Shown in pieces: positions 15,612-16,314 of a stretch of DNA of 16,314 bases. A model generated the notes under the pieces. The model saw only the letters and a list, made by a program, of their open reading frames with translations. It was not told the DNA's origin and made no database searches. Position 1 is the stretch's first letter; the number at the start of each line of letters is the position of its first letter. The DNA comes from Acidaminococcaceae bacterium UBA2453 (GTDB taxonomy: Bacteria > Bacillota > Negativicutes > Acidaminococcales > Acidaminococcaceae). The stretch is taken from positions 37,615-53,928 of the forward strand of contig DDQB01000032.1 of the NCBI GenBank assembly GCA_002342505.1, written 5' to 3'. The position numbers and the translations under genes were made by a program.

Positions 15612-16314
15612 AAAAGAGGAACATGATCACGTATTGATGGGGGTATTTTGATGGCTTTTGTACGGAACAGATACAGCGCCACATTTTATACAGGGGATTG
15701 AAAGTCCAGTAACCATGCGGTTTCCCGTGTATTTTGAGGTTTTCTGAACGCACTGGAAAAGCGACCGCTTATTGCAACTTGTTTCACGAAATTAAACTCA
15801 TAATACTAAAAACAAACTTATATAATATAAAGCCGATTGTGACGCTCATTTGCCACAATGCGATAACTTATATGCGATGCAAAAATAAAAGGCCTTAACG
15901 GCTTTTGTAGAAACGCCGATAACGCATTTAAAATTCAAAACGCGATAAAAGTATTGCGTAAAGGCTAAAATCGCTCAGCGGGCACGTACGGGTCCTTAAA
16001 AGGCAAAAGGTCAAAATCGGGATCTTTCAGAAGGCGGAAAAAGACGTTTTTGTCGCGTATGTATTGAAATAACAGTACGATAATGTGCGTAAAAAAATAA
16101 TATATACAAAAACGGAAATAATATTCAAAATAAAACTTGATGTTTACAATTTTTGCCTGCGAATCGGGTGATGACAGACGCCGGAGATGTGACATTTCAT
16201 AAAATTGACCGGAAGAGTTATGAAAGCGCTGGCTAAATGAGTTCGCGCGAATCGCTTATACTGAGTAAGCGTGCGGGCGAATGAATTAGCGGCTATTTAA
16301 TAATCAGCGACTAT
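15612..16314. other. AT-rich 700-bp region without a convincing gene
   Basis: The region is visibly more AT-rich than the rest of the window, with scattered GCG/CGC pieces. It contains a 16-codon reading frame after a GGGGG site (15651-15701), a perfect TATAAT (15821-15826), an inverted repeat ATTGTG/CACAAT (15836-15859), a weak terminator-like hairpin (15887-15906), four CGATAA motifs (15861, 15917, 15943, 16078) and a long imperfect hairpin (16232-16290). The longest open frame is a minus-strand one of 76 codons (16195-15965) without a ribosome site and with AT-driven Phe/Tyr/Ile content, which I do not accept as a gene. It could be a dispersed intergenic repeat or decayed mobile DNA. Confidence 0.6.
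16232..16290. repeat. Long imperfect inverted repeat near the window end
   Basis: Nested pairings share one axis: CGCTTA (16253-16258) with TAAGCG (16266-16271), loop TACTGAG; CG (16248-16249) with CG (16274-16275); TTCGC (16242-16246) with GCGAA (16277-16281); and GCTAA (16232-16236) with TTAGC (16286-16290). Small internal loops interrupt the stem. No T tract follows, so it is not a terminator. It may be an RNA structure or the end of a repeat element. Confidence 0.55.

Noticed and set aside
15858..15964. Replication origin or DnaA-box cluster suggested by AT-rich text with repeated motifs
   Set aside because: No match to TTATnCACA-type boxes in this tail, and no dnaA, dnaN or rep gene nearby.
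15858..16095. CRISPR array suggested by repeated short motifs
   Set aside because: Repeats are only 6-10 nt, irregularly spaced, and not of constant length; no cas genes.
15965..16195. 76-codon minus-strand frame in the non-coding tail
   Set aside because: No Shine-Dalgarno site, strongly AT-driven amino acid content, and no recognisable domain; kept only as part of the possible repeat.

Overview
The window looks like a chromosomal segment of an anaerobic or microaerophilic Firmicute with a diderm envelope, most likely in the Negativicutes (Acidaminococcaceae or Veillonellaceae-like). This rests on roughly balanced GC in coding regions, strong GGAGG-type ribosome binding sites, a TAXI-type TRAP transporter with a lipoprotein binding subunit, and the overall gene repertoire. 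The taxonomic placement is an inference, because no rRNA or other marker is present.

Layout. (1) 1-1818, plus strand: the 3' portion of an elongation factor G gene of the EF-G2-like type, closed by a clear intrinsic terminator (1837-1874). (2) 1899-6446, plus strand: an extended -10 promoter, then transketolase (tkt), HMP/HMP-P kinase (thiD), hydroxyethylthiazole kinase (thiM) and, after a 130-nt AT-rich gap, thiamine-phosphate synthase (thiE), ending at a strong terminator. The three thi genes form the core thiamine salvage route (HMP and THZ to thiamine phosphate), and tkt encodes a TPP-dependent enzyme, so cofactor supply and a cofactor user sit in one transcription unit. No TPP riboswitch is visible. 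(3) 10173-6553, minus strand: a TAXI-TRAP uptake system in transcript order: lipoprotein binding subunit, DUF1850 protein, fused DctQM-like permease. The binding-protein gene is separated from the rest by 113 nt carrying two hairpins. (4) 10174-10532: a divergent promoter region with an extended -10 element on each strand. (5) 10533-13260, plus strand: a lipoprotein of unknown function, a CGGC-domain cysteine-rich protein coupled to it, and a sodium:solute symporter started from TTG. (6) 13374-15611, plus strand: a 745-residue protein with a large unrecognised N-terminal region, a coiled-coil and acidic middle, and a C-terminal DUF2325 domain. (7) 15612-16314: about 700 bp with no convincing gene. 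It is visibly AT-rich and holds a cluster of CGATAA motifs, a promoter-like/hairpin pair that could mark a small RNA, and a long imperfect hairpin near the window end. It may be a dispersed repeat or decayed mobile DNA.

Most of the window is ordinary metabolism and transport. The parts most likely to hide something undescribed are the DUF2325 protein with its unknown N-terminal module, the non-coding tail after it, the lipoprotein/CGGC pair, and the hairpins inside the TAXI-TRAP operon. I saw no CRISPR array, tRNA, rRNA, transposase or recognisable defence system.
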